From Flexilinea sp. (GTDB taxonomy: Bacteria; Chloroflexota; Anaerolineae; Anaerolineales; Anaerolineaceae): a stretch of DNA of 64,000 nt. The position numbers were made by a program, and so were the translations under genes. Of the stretch, positions 18,227 to 27,095 are shown in pieces. Numbering within the stretch: position 1 is the stretch's first letter; each line of letters opens with the position of its first letter. The stretch covers positions 1 through 64,000 of the forward strand of contig JAPKMT010000011.1 of assembly GCA_026645735.1 (NCBI GenBank). Reading direction: 5' to 3'. The notes under the pieces are model-generated. The model ran no database searches and had not been told where the DNA came from. It saw only the letters and a list, made by a program, of their open reading frames with translations.

Positions 18227-18673
18227 CTACATTCCTTTCAAATCTGGTAGAAACTCAACCATGGTCTGGTTGCTTATGTTATCAATTACCGGACATCGTT
18301 TCATTACCGCATCAAGCCAGACAGCTTTTTCTTCTTCAGACCAGAAAGCATCTGCTTTGATTTGAATTTCGATTTTCTGAAAGCCACACCGCTTTTCGTA
18401 TGATTTGCCAAAAAAAGCATCGGAATTTATTTGACCACTGATGTGCGTCACCAAATGCTCGATGCGAATTCCCATTTGGCTGGCTTGCCAATGCCCTATG
18501 GCACTGATACATCCCGCAATGGATGCCAGGAGGAATTCGACCGGGCTTGGCGCTAAATCATTCCCCCCGAACAGTGCCGGTTCATCAATCAGAATTTTAT
18601 GTTTGCCAATGTGAACCTCGGTTGTCGGGGTGTCAGTACTTTCTGCCTTGATGGAAATTGTTGCCATTGTCAT
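18227..18673 (-). CDS. OsmC-like protein
   Basis: A 148-aa OsmC/Ohr-family protein. The conserved pieces are the GGNDLAPSPVEFLLASIAGC segment, whose cysteine is the expected reactive thiol, and the helical RCPVIDNISNQT near the C-terminus. Members reduce hydroperoxides or are of unknown function. This branch often lies in metabolic operons without a clear stress role. It sits directly between the M20 hydrolase and ade and shares their transcript. AGAGG precedes its start. Confidence 0.88.
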   Translation of the reverse strand: MTMATISIKAESTDTPTTEVHIGKHKILIDEPALFGGNDLAPSPVEFLLASIAGCISAIGHWQASQMGIRIEHLVTHISGQINSDAFFGKSYEKRCGFQKIEIQIKADAFWSEEEKAVWLDAVMKRCPVIDNISNQTMVEFLPDLKGM

Positions 18674-18694
18674 CGTTGGAGCCTCTTTGCTTTC

Positions 18695-19882
18695 TTAACT
18701 GGTAAACGCTTTGGATCTGCCGAGAACCAAAGCTGTCAGATACTCAACGCCAATCGGCAAAGCATCTTCGTCCATCACATATTTTGGATTGTGATGCGGG
18801 AACTCAGTTCCTTTCTCAGCATTGCCTGTACCCAACTCGAGGAAGAATCCCGGGCACACTTTTTGGTATTCTGAAAAATCATCGCCCGGTATAATCATTC
18901 CAATATGCTCGATCTGATCAGCTCCAAATTGATCTGTTATGATTGATTCAGCAAAATCTGTAAGAGCGGGATCGTTATAGATTGAGTCGTACCCTTCTTC
19001 GTATTCATTTTCAGCATCAGCCCCATGAGCCTGAGCGATACCTCTGGACAGTTCACAAAGAAGCCTCTTGATCAAATCTCTGACTTCTATTGAATAGGAG
19101 CGGACGGAACCGATGATTTTCATCTCATTGGGAATAATGTTGTAAGCATCACCGGCAGAGACCTGACATACGGAGACTACAGCCTGTTCTGACGCTTTGA
19201 TTCGTCGGGATAAAATGGTCTGGATCGAAGTAATAATCTCAGCCCCGATGACGATCGGGTCTTTACAGGCATAAGGCATGGACGAGTGCCCACCAGCTCC
19301 TTTTACAGTGATTCGAAAGCAATCGGTTGCAGAAGTCAGAATTCCGGACTTTATCCCAAAAGAACCGGTTTTTTGAACAGAAACCAGATGCAATCCATAC
19401 ACCTCATCGACATGATCGAGAACACCGGCCTGAATGACTTCAACAGCACCACCCGGTGGAAGCTCTTCAGCGTGTTGGAAGATGAACCTGATCTCCCCGC
19501 ATAAATTTTCTTTGTATTCGACCAGCAATCGAGCTGCCCCTAACAGAATCGCTGCGTGGCCATCATGTCCGCAGGAGTGCATGGCACCTTTGTTTTGTGA
19601 TGCGAATGGTAAATTGGAGCACTCATCCATTGGTAAGGCATCAATATCTGCCCGAATGGCAATAACAGGACCCTTGCGATCAGTTTTGAGCACAGCCATC
19701 ACGCTTGTTGCTGTCGGATGGGTGATGATCAAGCCGCCGCCAATTTCTTCAAGCCGCTGTGTGATATAGTTCGATGTCTTTTTTTCATGAAACGAAAGTT
19801 CCGCATGTTGATGGATCCAACGCCGAATTTCTATCACCTCTTCAGCGATCTCTTCAACGCGATTATGGAGTTGTTTATTCAT
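18695..19882 (-). CDS. M20-family amidohydrolase
   Basis: A 395-aa dinuclear zinc peptidase/amidohydrolase of the M20D group (hippurate hydrolase and N-acyl amino acid amidohydrolase relatives). Metal-binding motifs are HSCGHDGHAAILLG at about 96-109 and the catalytic FQHAEELPPGG at about 131-141. A dimerisation domain (KGAGGHSSMPYACKDP) follows, with the last ligand His in FPHHNPKY. It removes acyl groups from amino acids or opens amide bonds. Within this operon it may act on a ureido or formamido intermediate, but that is inference. Confidence 0.9.
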   Translation of the reverse strand: MNKQLHNRVEEIAEEVIEIRRWIHQHAELSFHEKKTSNYITQRLEEIGGGLIITHPTATSVMAVLKTDRKGPVIAIRADIDALPMDECSNLPFASQNKGAMHSCGHDGHAAILLGAARLLVEYKENLCGEIRFIFQHAEELPPGGAVEVIQAGVLDHVDEVYGLHLVSVQKTGSFGIKSGILTSATDCFRITVKGAGGHSSMPYACKDPIVIGAEIITSIQTILSRRIKASEQAVVSVCQVSAGDAYNIIPNEMKIIGSVRSYSIEVRDLIKRLLCELSRGIAQAHGADAENEYEEGYDSIYNDPALTDFAESIITDQFGADQIEHIGMIIPGDDFSEYQKVCPGFFLELGTGNAEKGTEFPHHNPKYVMDEDALPIGVEYLTALVLGRSKAFTS

Positions 19883-19920
19883 ATTTTTATCTCTGTGTTG
19901 TATAAAATCAGGTTTCTGAA

Positions 19921-20652
19921 TTAGAGTGTCTTTTGAAAATCATTTACGATTTTCATGCAGGACTCAGTGAATGCTGCTAAAAAGCGTTCCCCTTTTTCTG
20001 CCGATGCTTTCGTGGGGTCTCCAAAGACGCCCACTGGATTAAATGAGGAAATCAACACCTGCGTTTCACCATATGCCGGTGGAAATTCCGGATAATCTGG
20101 TTGCGCTTTTTCCATTTTTACGCCCTCAGGATATTCGGCAAGAACAATGGAAGTCTCAAATTCGTCTGCATGATAGAACATACCTCCAGCCGGACTGGAC
20201 TCACAAATGCTTTTAGCGATCGTTTCCAGTTCAGGAAAATTCAGGATCAGAACAGGGTAATTTTCTTCGGAACGCATTCGTCTGGCTGCCAGGGTGATTG
20301 GGCTCATATTTCCGTAGTGGCCATTCACGATGATCAATGCACGCAGACCGCCTTTTTTTACGCTACGGGCAATGTCGAGAACTAGTGCGGTCAGTGTTTC
20401 GGGTTCCAGTGTAATTGTCCCCGGAAAATCATTAACCGACCAGCTTTCACCGTAGGAAATTTTGGGTAACAATATACCGGAAATTCTGTCAGCTATCCGT
20501 TCCGCCAAAGCATTGGAGATAATCGTATCGGTCAGCAAACTGCAATGCGGACCGTGTTCCTCATGAGCTCCAACGGCAATGACACCGATCGCTCCTTCGT
20601 TCGCCAATTCATGAAATTCTGTCCAGGATAGTTTTTCACTGTAGTGGATCAT
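19921..20652 (-). CDS. Creatininase-family amidohydrolase
   Basis: A 243-aa metal-dependent cyclic-amide hydrolase of the creatininase family. It shows the family signature: Glu and His in AVGAHEEHGPHCSLLTDT (metal ligands), GESWSVNDFPGTITL, and VNGHYGN. Besides creatininase, the family includes formamide hydrolases of riboflavin synthesis in archaea and peptide-cleaving MftE, so creatinine is not certain. Its start overlaps the stop of the upstream permease by four bases, making transport and hydrolysis directly linked. Confidence 0.9.
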   Translation of the reverse strand: MIHYSEKLSWTEFHELANEGAIGVIAVGAHEEHGPHCSLLTDTIISNALAERIADRISGILLPKISYGESWSVNDFPGTITLEPETLTALVLDIARSVKKGGLRALIIVNGHYGNMSPITLAARRMRSEENYPVLILNFPELETIAKSICESSPAGGMFYHADEFETSIVLAEYPEGVKMEKAQPDYPEFPPAYGETQVLISSFNPVGVFGDPTKASAEKGERFLAAFTESCMKIVNDFQKTL

Positions 20653-21602
20653 TCTTTCTTCCCTCCACGTTCATAAGGTTCCCCTAATGCGGCCGGAGCG
20701 CTCGAAGTGCGGCTGAAGAGTATCATCACAACCATACACAGAACATATGGAAGCATGACCAGGAACTGATATGGGATTTTGAAACTGAATAACTGCGTTC
20801 TCAGTTGCAGTGCATCTGCAGCGCCAAAAAGTAGCGCAGCACCAAAGACGCCCCATGGATTCCTCCGACCGATGACAAGAATCGCCAATGCGATGTATCC
20901 GCGTCCTGCCGTCATATTCTGTACGAAAAGACCGGTTGCGGCTGTGGAAAGGAACGCGCCTCCTACTGTACACAGTATTCCCGAGATAACGATCGCAATG
21001 TACCGTGTAAGGATCACATCAACGCCAAGTGTTTCGGCTGCTTCCGGATTTTCACCGCTTGATATGAAGTTCAGACCCCAGGCAGTTCGGCTGAAGAATA
21101 TCGCAGTAATTATCACAATGAGGTATGTAATATAAGCAAGAATTGTCTGTTGGAAAAATAGCGGACCGATCAAAGGAATCTTTGAAAGCACAGGAATCGA
21201 CAAGGTTGGCAGAGGATCAATACGGGGTGAGTTGCCGACTCCGAAAATGATCCGGTAGAGGAAGCTCGTCAAGCCTACACAGAACAGATTCATCGTAATA
21301 CCAAAAACGACCTGATTTACTTTCAGTGTTATTTCGAAATACCCCATGATCAACCCCTGAATCGCACCAATGACGATCACTGCGGCAATACTGATCCAGA
21401 TTGATCCGGTTGCATAGGCAATGACAAAACCAAACAAACTCCCGAGAATCATGAAGCCTTCCATTCCTATATTGGAAAGTCCCGCTCGTTCGTTAAAAAT
21501 CCCGCCGATTGCTGCTAACATTATCGGAATCGCAAGACGCATACTGGCAGAAAAGAATCCTTCGACAATGGGGGTAGAGAGAAAGTTCAAAATGGGTTCC
21601 AT
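20649..21602 (-). CDS. ABC transporter permease (nucleoside/BMP type)
   Basis: A 317-aa integral membrane permease of the BPD_transp_2 family with about eight to ten helices. The NERAGLSNIGMEGFM segment near residue 38 and the GRRNPWGVFGAALLFGAADAL coupling region near 245 are typical of the second permease in NupOPQ/YufPQ-like nucleoside importers. It overlaps the first permease by one base (TAATG) and the creatininase gene by four. Confidence 0.93.
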   Translation of the reverse strand: MEPILNFLSTPIVEGFFSASMRLAIPIMLAAIGGIFNERAGLSNIGMEGFMILGSLFGFVIAYATGSIWISIAAVIVIGAIQGLIMGYFEITLKVNQVVFGITMNLFCVGLTSFLYRIIFGVGNSPRIDPLPTLSIPVLSKIPLIGPLFFQQTILAYITYLIVIITAIFFSRTAWGLNFISSGENPEAAETLGVDVILTRYIAIVISGILCTVGGAFLSTAATGLFVQNMTAGRGYIALAILVIGRRNPWGVFGAALLFGAADALQLRTQLFSFKIPYQFLVMLPYVLCMVVMILFSRTSSAPAALGEPYERGGKKE

Positions 21603-22702
21603 TATGCTCTTTTATCCTTTGATGTATGAAATCGTTTCCACAGACGTGGAAATGCATTTTTGCCGATGAAGATGATAACGATCAGATATTGGATCATACT
21701 GACTGCTGAGGACGGAATTCCAACCATTGTTTCCATCGAACTGGCACCGACCTGTAAAGCTCCGAACAGAATTGCAGCCAATAAAACACCAATTGGATTC
21801 AGTTGTCCTAAAAGGGCTACGACAATTCCCGTATAACCATACCCGGAAGAGATATTCTCGATCATTCGGTTTTGGATCCCTGATGCTTCAAACATACCTG
21901 CTAACCCTGCAAGCGCACCACTGAAAAACATGGCAGAATAGAATATCCGCTTGACTTTGATGCCCGCAGCCTTGGAGGCCAGCATGTTTTTCCCGGTAAC
22001 CTTGATTTGGTAACCCCAGACAGTTTTTTCAAGCAGGAAATACGTAATGATCACTAATATGAGCAAAACGATGATCCCGGCATGAAGTCTGGTGCGCTTT
22101 AAAATTACAGGAATAATTCCGTTGACGCTGAATTTTTCCGTTTGTCCCAGAGGAGAACCAGGTTGTTGGATTGGACCATGGACCAGCCACGAAACAAAGT
22201 AGATTACAACGTAGTTCATCATGATCGTATTGATCATTTCGTTCGCATTGAACTTGATTTTGAGGAATATTGCCAACCCGCCCAGAAGCGCACCTGCTCC
22301 CATTGCGGCCAGGGCCATTAATGGCAGTAACAGATAGCGTGGCAGATCGGGTAATGCTAGTGCAACACAGGCAGCTGCTGTCGCACCGATAAATAATTGT
22401 CCTTCTGTTCCAACATTGAAAACAGAAGCACGAAATGCAACGGTAGCACCTAATCCCACCAGAGCTAACGGCATTGCGCGAAGTAAAGTCTCTGCAATGG
22501 CGTTTGTAGTTCCGAAGGAGCCTCTGTATAACGCCTTATACGCCTTGATAGGATCCGAACCGATGAGACAAATAATGACAGCACCGATCAAAAGAGCTAA
22601 CAGGACCGCACCAATACTATAAAAAAACTCAGAAGATGAGCGCAGTTTGTCAAAAAATCTGTGATAGAAAGAGTCTTTGTTATTCGTGTGATCATTAACC
22701 AT
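21602..22702 (-). CDS. ABC transporter permease (nucleoside/BMP type)
   Basis: A 366-aa inner-membrane permease, the larger partner. A short cytoplasmic N-terminus is followed by about ten helices. FRASVFNVGTEGQLFIGA near residue 90 and LGQLNPIGVLLAAILFGALQ near 300 match the NupP-like permeases. It overlaps the ATPase gene upstream by eight bases and the other permease by one. Confidence 0.93.
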   Translation of the reverse strand: MVNDHTNNKDSFYHRFFDKLRSSSEFFYSIGAVLLALLIGAVIICLIGSDPIKAYKALYRGSFGTTNAIAETLLRAMPLALVGLGATVAFRASVFNVGTEGQLFIGATAAACVALALPDLPRYLLLPLMALAAMGAGALLGGLAIFLKIKFNANEMINTIMMNYVVIYFVSWLVHGPIQQPGSPLGQTEKFSVNGIIPVILKRTRLHAGIIVLLILVIITYFLLEKTVWGYQIKVTGKNMLASKAAGIKVKRIFYSAMFFSGALAGLAGMFEASGIQNRMIENISSGYGYTGIVVALLGQLNPIGVLLAAILFGALQVGASSMETMVGIPSSAVSMIQYLIVIIFIGKNAFPRLWKRFHTSKDKRA

Positions 22703-24245
22703 TTGTTTTACCTGTCATCAGCAAGCCAATGTTTTCTCTTGTGGCTTCTTCTCGTTTGATAGTTGCCAGAATTCTTCCTTCATAAATAACAGAAATCCGG
22801 TCAGAAAGATCAAAAACCTCGTCAAGTTCCGTTGAAATCAATAGAACTGCGCTGCCAGCGTTACGTTGTTCAATTAGTTTTTTATGGACAAATTCTGTTG
22901 CGCCCACATCCAAACCATGGGCAGGCTGCATGGCCAGCACGAATATTGGATTCCGTGATAATTCTCTGGCAAGCACAAGCTTCTGTTGATTTCCGCCGGA
23001 AAGCGTGGAGGCCTTCTGTTTCACTGATTTACAACGGATATCGTAGTCCTTGACCAGATTTTCAGAAAAACTGGTTATTGCATCTTTCTGCAATATTCCT
23101 CTGTGTGAAACAGGCTCTCGTTCACTGCCTTCGATGATGAAATTGTCCTCCATGGAAAGGTCGAGGATCATTCCATACTTATGCCTGTCGCTGGGAATGT
23201 GTGCAAGACCTGCTTGCAGTCTTTCTTTAGGAGATGCTTTAGAGAGATCCTTCCCATTTAAGGTGAATTTTCCTTTCGTTTGATGAAGTAAACCCGAAAG
23301 GATACTGGCAAGCTCTACCTGTCCATTCCCATCTACACCGGCAATGCTGTGAATTTCTCCTGCTTTGACCGTGAGGTTGATACCGTTCAAAACAGAAACT
23401 TTTCGGTGGTCAATGTACGTGATATTATCCAAACAAACCAACTCCTTGGCGTTTTCAGGAACTGGTTTGAGGTGTTTTTCAGTTTGAAATTCTCGTCCAA
23501 CCATGAGTATTGCCAATTGACGTTCCGTTGTTTCCTGTTTTGCCAGTTCTGCAGTTACATGACCTTGACGAAGAACTGTGATCCTGTCGCTGATTTCCAT
23601 CACTTCATTCAATTTGTGACTGATGAAAATGACTGAATTTCCTCTTTTTGTCAGAAAATGAATGATGTCAAACAACCCGGCTGTTTCCTGCGGTGTCAGG
23701 ATCGATGTCGGTTCATCCAGAATCAGAATTTTTGCTCCCCGATATAGCGCTTTTAATATTTCGACACGCTGCTGAGTCCCAATTGATAAGGTCGAAACGA
23801 TTGCTTTCGGGTCAACCAGCAGGTTATATTGCTCGGAGAGCTCAGATAACTCCTCCTCGACTTTCCTGACATCGGGGAACGGATAGCCCGTTGATTTCAG
23901 TCCAATACAAATATTTTGTGCGACAGTTAATTTTGGGATCAGCATAAAGTGTTGATGAACCATTCCTATTCCCAAGCGTTGCGAGTCCTGAGGAGAATCT
24001 ATACTTACTTCCTGCCCATCAACGATTATCCGTCCTCCTTCAGGATGAAGAAGTCCGGCTAACACTTTCATGAGGGTTGTCTTACCAGCTCCGTTCTCCC
24101 CTAGCAAGGCTTTGATTTGTCCGGGATAAACAACCAGATTGACGTTATCATTTGCGACAAAATCACCATAATTGACCGTGATGCCTTCCATGATCAGACG
24201 TGCTTCTGCCTTGTTGTCCTGACGTGTATTCGTAGTATTATCCAT
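22695..24245 (-). CDS. ABC transporter ATPase with two nucleotide-binding domains
   Basis: A 516-aa double-ATPase as in ribose and nucleoside importers. Domain 1 has GENGAGKTTLMKVL, signature LSIGTQQRVEIL and Walker B ILILDEPTSIL. Domain 2 has an altered Walker A (GVDGNGQVELASIL, lacking GKT) and an intact signature LSGGNQQKLVLAREL. Its Walker B (VLAMQPAHGLDVGA) lacks the usual Asp-Glu, so the second site is probably non-hydrolytic, as is common in this family. It is separated from the binding-protein gene by a hairpin at 24278-24308. Confidence 0.95.
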   Translation of the reverse strand: MDNTTNTRQDNKAEARLIMEGITVNYGDFVANDNVNLVVYPGQIKALLGENGAGKTTLMKVLAGLLHPEGGRIIVDGQEVSIDSPQDSQRLGIGMVHQHFMLIPKLTVAQNICIGLKSTGYPFPDVRKVEEELSELSEQYNLLVDPKAIVSTLSIGTQQRVEILKALYRGAKILILDEPTSILTPQETAGLFDIIHFLTKRGNSVIFISHKLNEVMEISDRITVLRQGHVTAELAKQETTERQLAILMVGREFQTEKHLKPVPENAKELVCLDNITYIDHRKVSVLNGINLTVKAGEIHSIAGVDGNGQVELASILSGLLHQTKGKFTLNGKDLSKASPKERLQAGLAHIPSDRHKYGMILDLSMEDNFIIEGSEREPVSHRGILQKDAITSFSENLVKDYDIRCKSVKQKASTLSGGNQQKLVLARELSRNPIFVLAMQPAHGLDVGATEFVHKKLIEQRNAGSAVLLISTELDEVFDLSDRISVIYEGRILATIKREEATRENIGLLMTGKTNG

Positions 24246-24277
24246 GGTTTATTTACACCTTATTCCGATTTAAGACG

Positions 24278-24308
24278 GCGCCGCATAGCTTCAATAGCCA
24301 TGCGGCGC
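24278..24308 (-). terminator. Intercistronic hairpin after the binding-protein gene
   Basis: A GCGCCGCAT/ATGCGGCGC stem with a 13-base loop lies between the binding protein and the ATPase. No strong T run follows on the minus strand. It is therefore better seen as a partial terminator or mRNA-stabilising hairpin that keeps the binding protein in excess. Confidence 0.6.
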
Positions 24309-24323
24309 GTAACTTGCAATTAA

Positions 24324-25301
24324 TTATTCAATATCACTGGTATCGTGCGGAACTACAAATTTGCCCGATTTAATGTCTTCGTACTTCTGATTCACTTTTT
24401 CCATAACTTCGGCAGGAATGTTAGAATCCAGACCATGGAAATCGGAGAAGTAGACTGAACCATCTGCGATACCATAGGAACGGTTGGTGTTGGTCCATGT
24501 TCCGTCGAGTACTTCCTGGACTACACGTTTGACACATGGGTAGAGGTCCCACATAACACTGGTGAGGACGACATTCGGACCCATGAAATTCTGATCCGTC
24601 ATTGCGCCAATTGCCCAAACATTCTTTTCAATTGCAGCATCGATAACACCAACACCCTGCGAGCTCAATACGTCGGCACCTTTTTCTACCTGAGCAATTG
24701 CTGCTTCCTTTGCTTTAGGCGGATCATACCAGCTACCGATGAAGGTATGAAGAACCTCAATTTCCGGGTTCATTTCTTCGGCGCCATCGCGATAAGATTG
24801 GAAGTTTGCAACCATGTTCGGGGAAGCAATACCATCAACCCAGCCGATTGACCCGGATTTGCTGATTCCGGCAGCAAGCATACCAGCCAGATAAGCACCC
24901 TGGTAATCAGGATTATCGTATGTACCCAGATTGGGGTTTTCTACTGGGGGTGTTCCTGCATTCATGAAGATGACTTCAGGAAAATCAGCCGCAACTTTTG
25001 AAGCAGCTTCGCCAAAGGAGAAACTGTGGGCAAAAATCAGACCGTAGCCGTTGGCAACATATTCGCGGATGATACGTTCTGCGTCAGCATCCGGAACACT
25101 TTCGATGTATGCATACTCAACACCAAGCTCTTCGCAAGCTTTTTTCAATCCGTTGTACCCCACGGAGTTGAAGTCATCGTCGTTGATAGGACCAGAAAGT
25201 ATCATCGCAACTTTCAAGTCATCTGCTGCCATTGCCGGAATTGCAACAACAGTCAGCGTAACTACTAAACAGATAATAAATAAAATACTTTTCTTGCTCA
25301 T
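24324..25301 (-). CDS. BMP-family substrate-binding protein
   Basis: A 325-aa periplasmic or extracytoplasmic binding protein of the Bmp/PnrA family, whose known members bind purine nucleosides. It has a Sec signal peptide with cleavage after AMA at about residue 25. There is no lipobox cysteine, unlike many Gram-positive relatives. Family blocks include LSGPINDDDFNSVGYNG, the FAHSFSFGEAA segment, SIGWVDGIASPN and ADVLSSQGVGV. It is first of the transport genes, 78 bp after the gntR gene and followed by a hairpin. Confidence 0.93.
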   Translation of the reverse strand: MSKKSILFIICLVVTLTVVAIPAMAADDLKVAMILSGPINDDDFNSVGYNGLKKACEELGVEYAYIESVPDADAERIIREYVANGYGLIFAHSFSFGEAASKVAADFPEVIFMNAGTPPVENPNLGTYDNPDYQGAYLAGMLAAGISKSGSIGWVDGIASPNMVANFQSYRDGAEEMNPEIEVLHTFIGSWYDPPKAKEAAIAQVEKGADVLSSQGVGVIDAAIEKNVWAIGAMTDQNFMGPNVVLTSVMWDLYPCVKRVVQEVLDGTWTNTNRSYGIADGSVYFSDFHGLDSNIPAEVMEKVNQKYEDIKSGKFVVPHDTSDIE

Positions 25302-25329
25302 TAAATTGCTCCTTTTTTTAATTTGTCTT

Positions 25330-25335
25330 ATTATA
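25330..25335 (-). promoter_or_regulatory. Possible -10 element of the binding-protein gene
   Basis: TATAAT on the minus strand in the 78-bp gap. No good -35 is seen at 16-18 bases. The upstream CTTCATAATCATGAGGAAG is an imperfect palindrome that could be a regulator site. Confidence 0.35.
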
Positions 25336-25379
25336 CTTCCTCATGATTATGAAGACGTAATTCCATAAAGTACTATGAT

Positions 25380-26147
25380 TTATCCATAATTCTCATTAAC
25401 GATCTCTGAGCGCCGGCGTAGAATTTTAAATTGTATATAATTACTATAATAATTAAGACCCAGCGAAAGCGGCTTGTTTCTCAAAGGGTTCAAAAATACT
25501 TCTGACATGAAAAGGATTGGCTGCCCAATAGGGATATCAAACAGGACGGCTATGCGGGTATCAGCCGTAATTGGAGTCAGGTTGGATTTCCCGTATTCGA
25601 CGACATCGCCAGTACAGGATTCCACAAATGAGAGAAAATTTGAACAGATCTCTTCTTCAGAAAAATTTTTCTGATTTTTCTTTTCCCCGCATGGGACATA
25701 ATCTATGGTAAATATCGCTGGCTTTTCATCAGCAAAAAAAAGTTTCTCAAAACAAAAAACAGGTTCGCCGATTTTGGTTTCCAGAATCCTGCAAATTTGT
25801 TCATCTGCAGGAATAACACTTTGAGATAAAACCTGATATTTTGCAGAATAGCCTGCCGTCTGGATGAACTGACTATGCTCAACAAAAATGTCCAGTCGAC
25901 TATTGATCATATCGGACATGTTTGCAACGTAAGTTCCGCTTCCATGATTTGAGATCGCAAGGCCTTCATGATTTAACATTTTTAAACCCTGACGAATCGT
26001 ATTACGACTGACATGGTAAAGTTGCACGAGTTCCCGCTCAGAAGGAATTTTGTTGCCGCTCTCGTATTCTCCTGAAAGTATTCCCTTCTTTATATCCATT
26101 GCGACCTGGATATAAAGTGGCGTTGGATCATGTCGGTTGATGGACAT
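25380..26147 (-). CDS. GntR-family (HutC/UTRA) transcription regulator
   Basis: A 255-aa repressor. The N-terminal winged helix covers residues 1-75 (PLYIQVAMDIKKGI, IPSERELVQLYHVSRNTIRQ, GSGTYV). A C-terminal UTRA ligand-binding domain (about 90-245) has EKLFFADEKPAIFTIDYVP and IGQPILFMSEVF. It heads the purine/nucleoside operon on the same strand. A palindrome TTGGTACCAA overlaps its start point of transcription, so it probably represses itself and the operon until a pathway metabolite binds. Confidence 0.93.
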   Translation of the reverse strand: MSINRHDPTPLYIQVAMDIKKGILSGEYESGNKIPSERELVQLYHVSRNTIRQGLKMLNHEGLAISNHGSGTYVANMSDMINSRLDIFVEHSQFIQTAGYSAKYQVLSQSVIPADEQICRILETKIGEPVFCFEKLFFADEKPAIFTIDYVPCGEKKNQKNFSEEEICSNFLSFVESCTGDVVEYGKSNLTPITADTRIAVLFDIPIGQPILFMSEVFLNPLRNKPLSLGLNYYSNYIQFKILRRRSEIVNENYG

Positions 26148-26171
26148 TGTGACCTCATTGTGGTTCAGTTG

Positions 26172-26181
26172 TTGGTACCAA
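26172..26181. promoter_or_regulatory. Putative GntR-family operator
   Basis: The perfect palindrome TTGGTACCAA is centred on the expected transcription start of gntR. Operators of this form are known for HutC-type regulators. Confidence 0.55.
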
Positions 26182-26184
26182 TTC

Positions 26185-26214
26185 AGTATAATTCAGTCAA
26201 AATAGCTCTGTCAA
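26185..26214 (-). promoter_or_regulatory. Promoter of the gntR-led operon
   Basis: Minus strand: TTGACA (26214-26209), an 18-base spacer, TATACT (26190-26185). It is followed at once by the TTGGTACCAA palindrome. Confidence 0.75.
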
Positions 26215-26448
26215 TATTACATTTAGCATGTCTGGCGTTAAATCTCATACGACGGTTGTATCAATAACCATTTTTTTATTTATGACCCTTGACCGGGCAA
26301 ATTTGAAATGCAGACGACAAATTACCATGTGTGTATTCCTGAGTTATCTCGTGGTAGTGTTCTGGAATCTACAAATTTGAGCGAAAATGGAACTTTGTTT
26401 TAAAAATTGAGAATCTCAGGATATCATTATTTAACAGGAGGATATCTG
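26215..26448. other. Region between gntR and the second VOC gene
   Basis: It holds a fragment of the second repeat family (26335-26380, like 10683-10726) and a GCAAATTTGAAATGCAGACG segment also resembled at 57388-57406. No gene is seen. Confidence 0.4.
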
Positions 26449-26910
26449 ATGCAATTTAAAGGAACACTGATCGTAGTAACGGACATGGAGCGGAGCAAAA
26501 AGTTCTATCATGACGTGTTGAATATGAATGTCGTCAATGATTTCGGAGCCAACGTTGAATTGGAACATGGTTTGTATTTGCAGAAAAACGAGACGTGGGC
26601 GAAATTCATCAACGACAAAGCGGTTCACTTTCAGCATCATGCCGGTGAGCTCTATTTTGAGGAACAGGATATCGATTCATTCTTTAGAAAATTGGAAGCG
26701 ATGGAGATTGTGTATGTCCATCAACCGATCGAGCATCCCTGGGGCCAAAGAGTGGTGCGTTTTTATGATCCGGATCAACACATCATCGAAGTCGGTGAAG
26801 AGATCAAGGGAGTCGTAAAACGCTTTCATAATCGTGGGATGTCTGTTGAACAAATCGCTGCCTATATGGACGTCCCGGCAGGTTATGTGCAAGACCGCCT
26901 GGGGGGTTAA
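26449..26910 (+). CDS. VOC (glyoxalase-fold) protein
   Basis: A 153-aa vicinal-oxygen-chelate protein, the intact paralogue of the gene at 1027. The start is the ATG at 26449, after ACAGGAGG. The first strand MQFKGTLIVVTDMERSKKFY begins the fold, and YDPDQHIIEVGEE is the typical closing strand with a metal-ligand glutamate. The last 30 residues (GMSVEQIAAYMDVPAGYVQD) form a helix-turn-helix-like tail outside the VOC fold. The substrate is unknown. The near-identity of the two copies points to a recent duplication. Confidence 0.88.
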   Translation: MQFKGTLIVVTDMERSKKFYHDVLNMNVVNDFGANVELEHGLYLQKNETWAKFINDKAVHFQHHAGELYFEEQDIDSFFRKLEAMEIVYVHQPIEHPWGQRVVRFYDPDQHIIEVGEEIKGVVKRFHNRGMSVEQIAAYMDVPAGYVQDRLGG

Positions 26911-27011
26911 TTTTTCTTCAATGTACGATGAAGTCAATATCAGCGCGATTTTCACGAGTCACTGCGATTCAAGAATTAAAGTCTGGCGTAAGGTCAGCCA
27001 TTGGCTGCGTG

Positions 27012-27063
27012 TCAGTAAATTCGGCCAAATGACAAAGATTTCTTCCCGTATTTCGAATCGCTG
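27012..27063. repeat. Short hairpin-less form of the nested repeat
   Basis: A left end CAGTAAATTCGGCCAAATG and a right end CGTATTTCGAATCGCTG enclose only about 15 bases. It lies 33 bp before the dioxygenase gene. Confidence 0.6.
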
Positions 27064-27095
27064 TTTCTTCATTTATAGAAAGGAATGGAAAAGGG

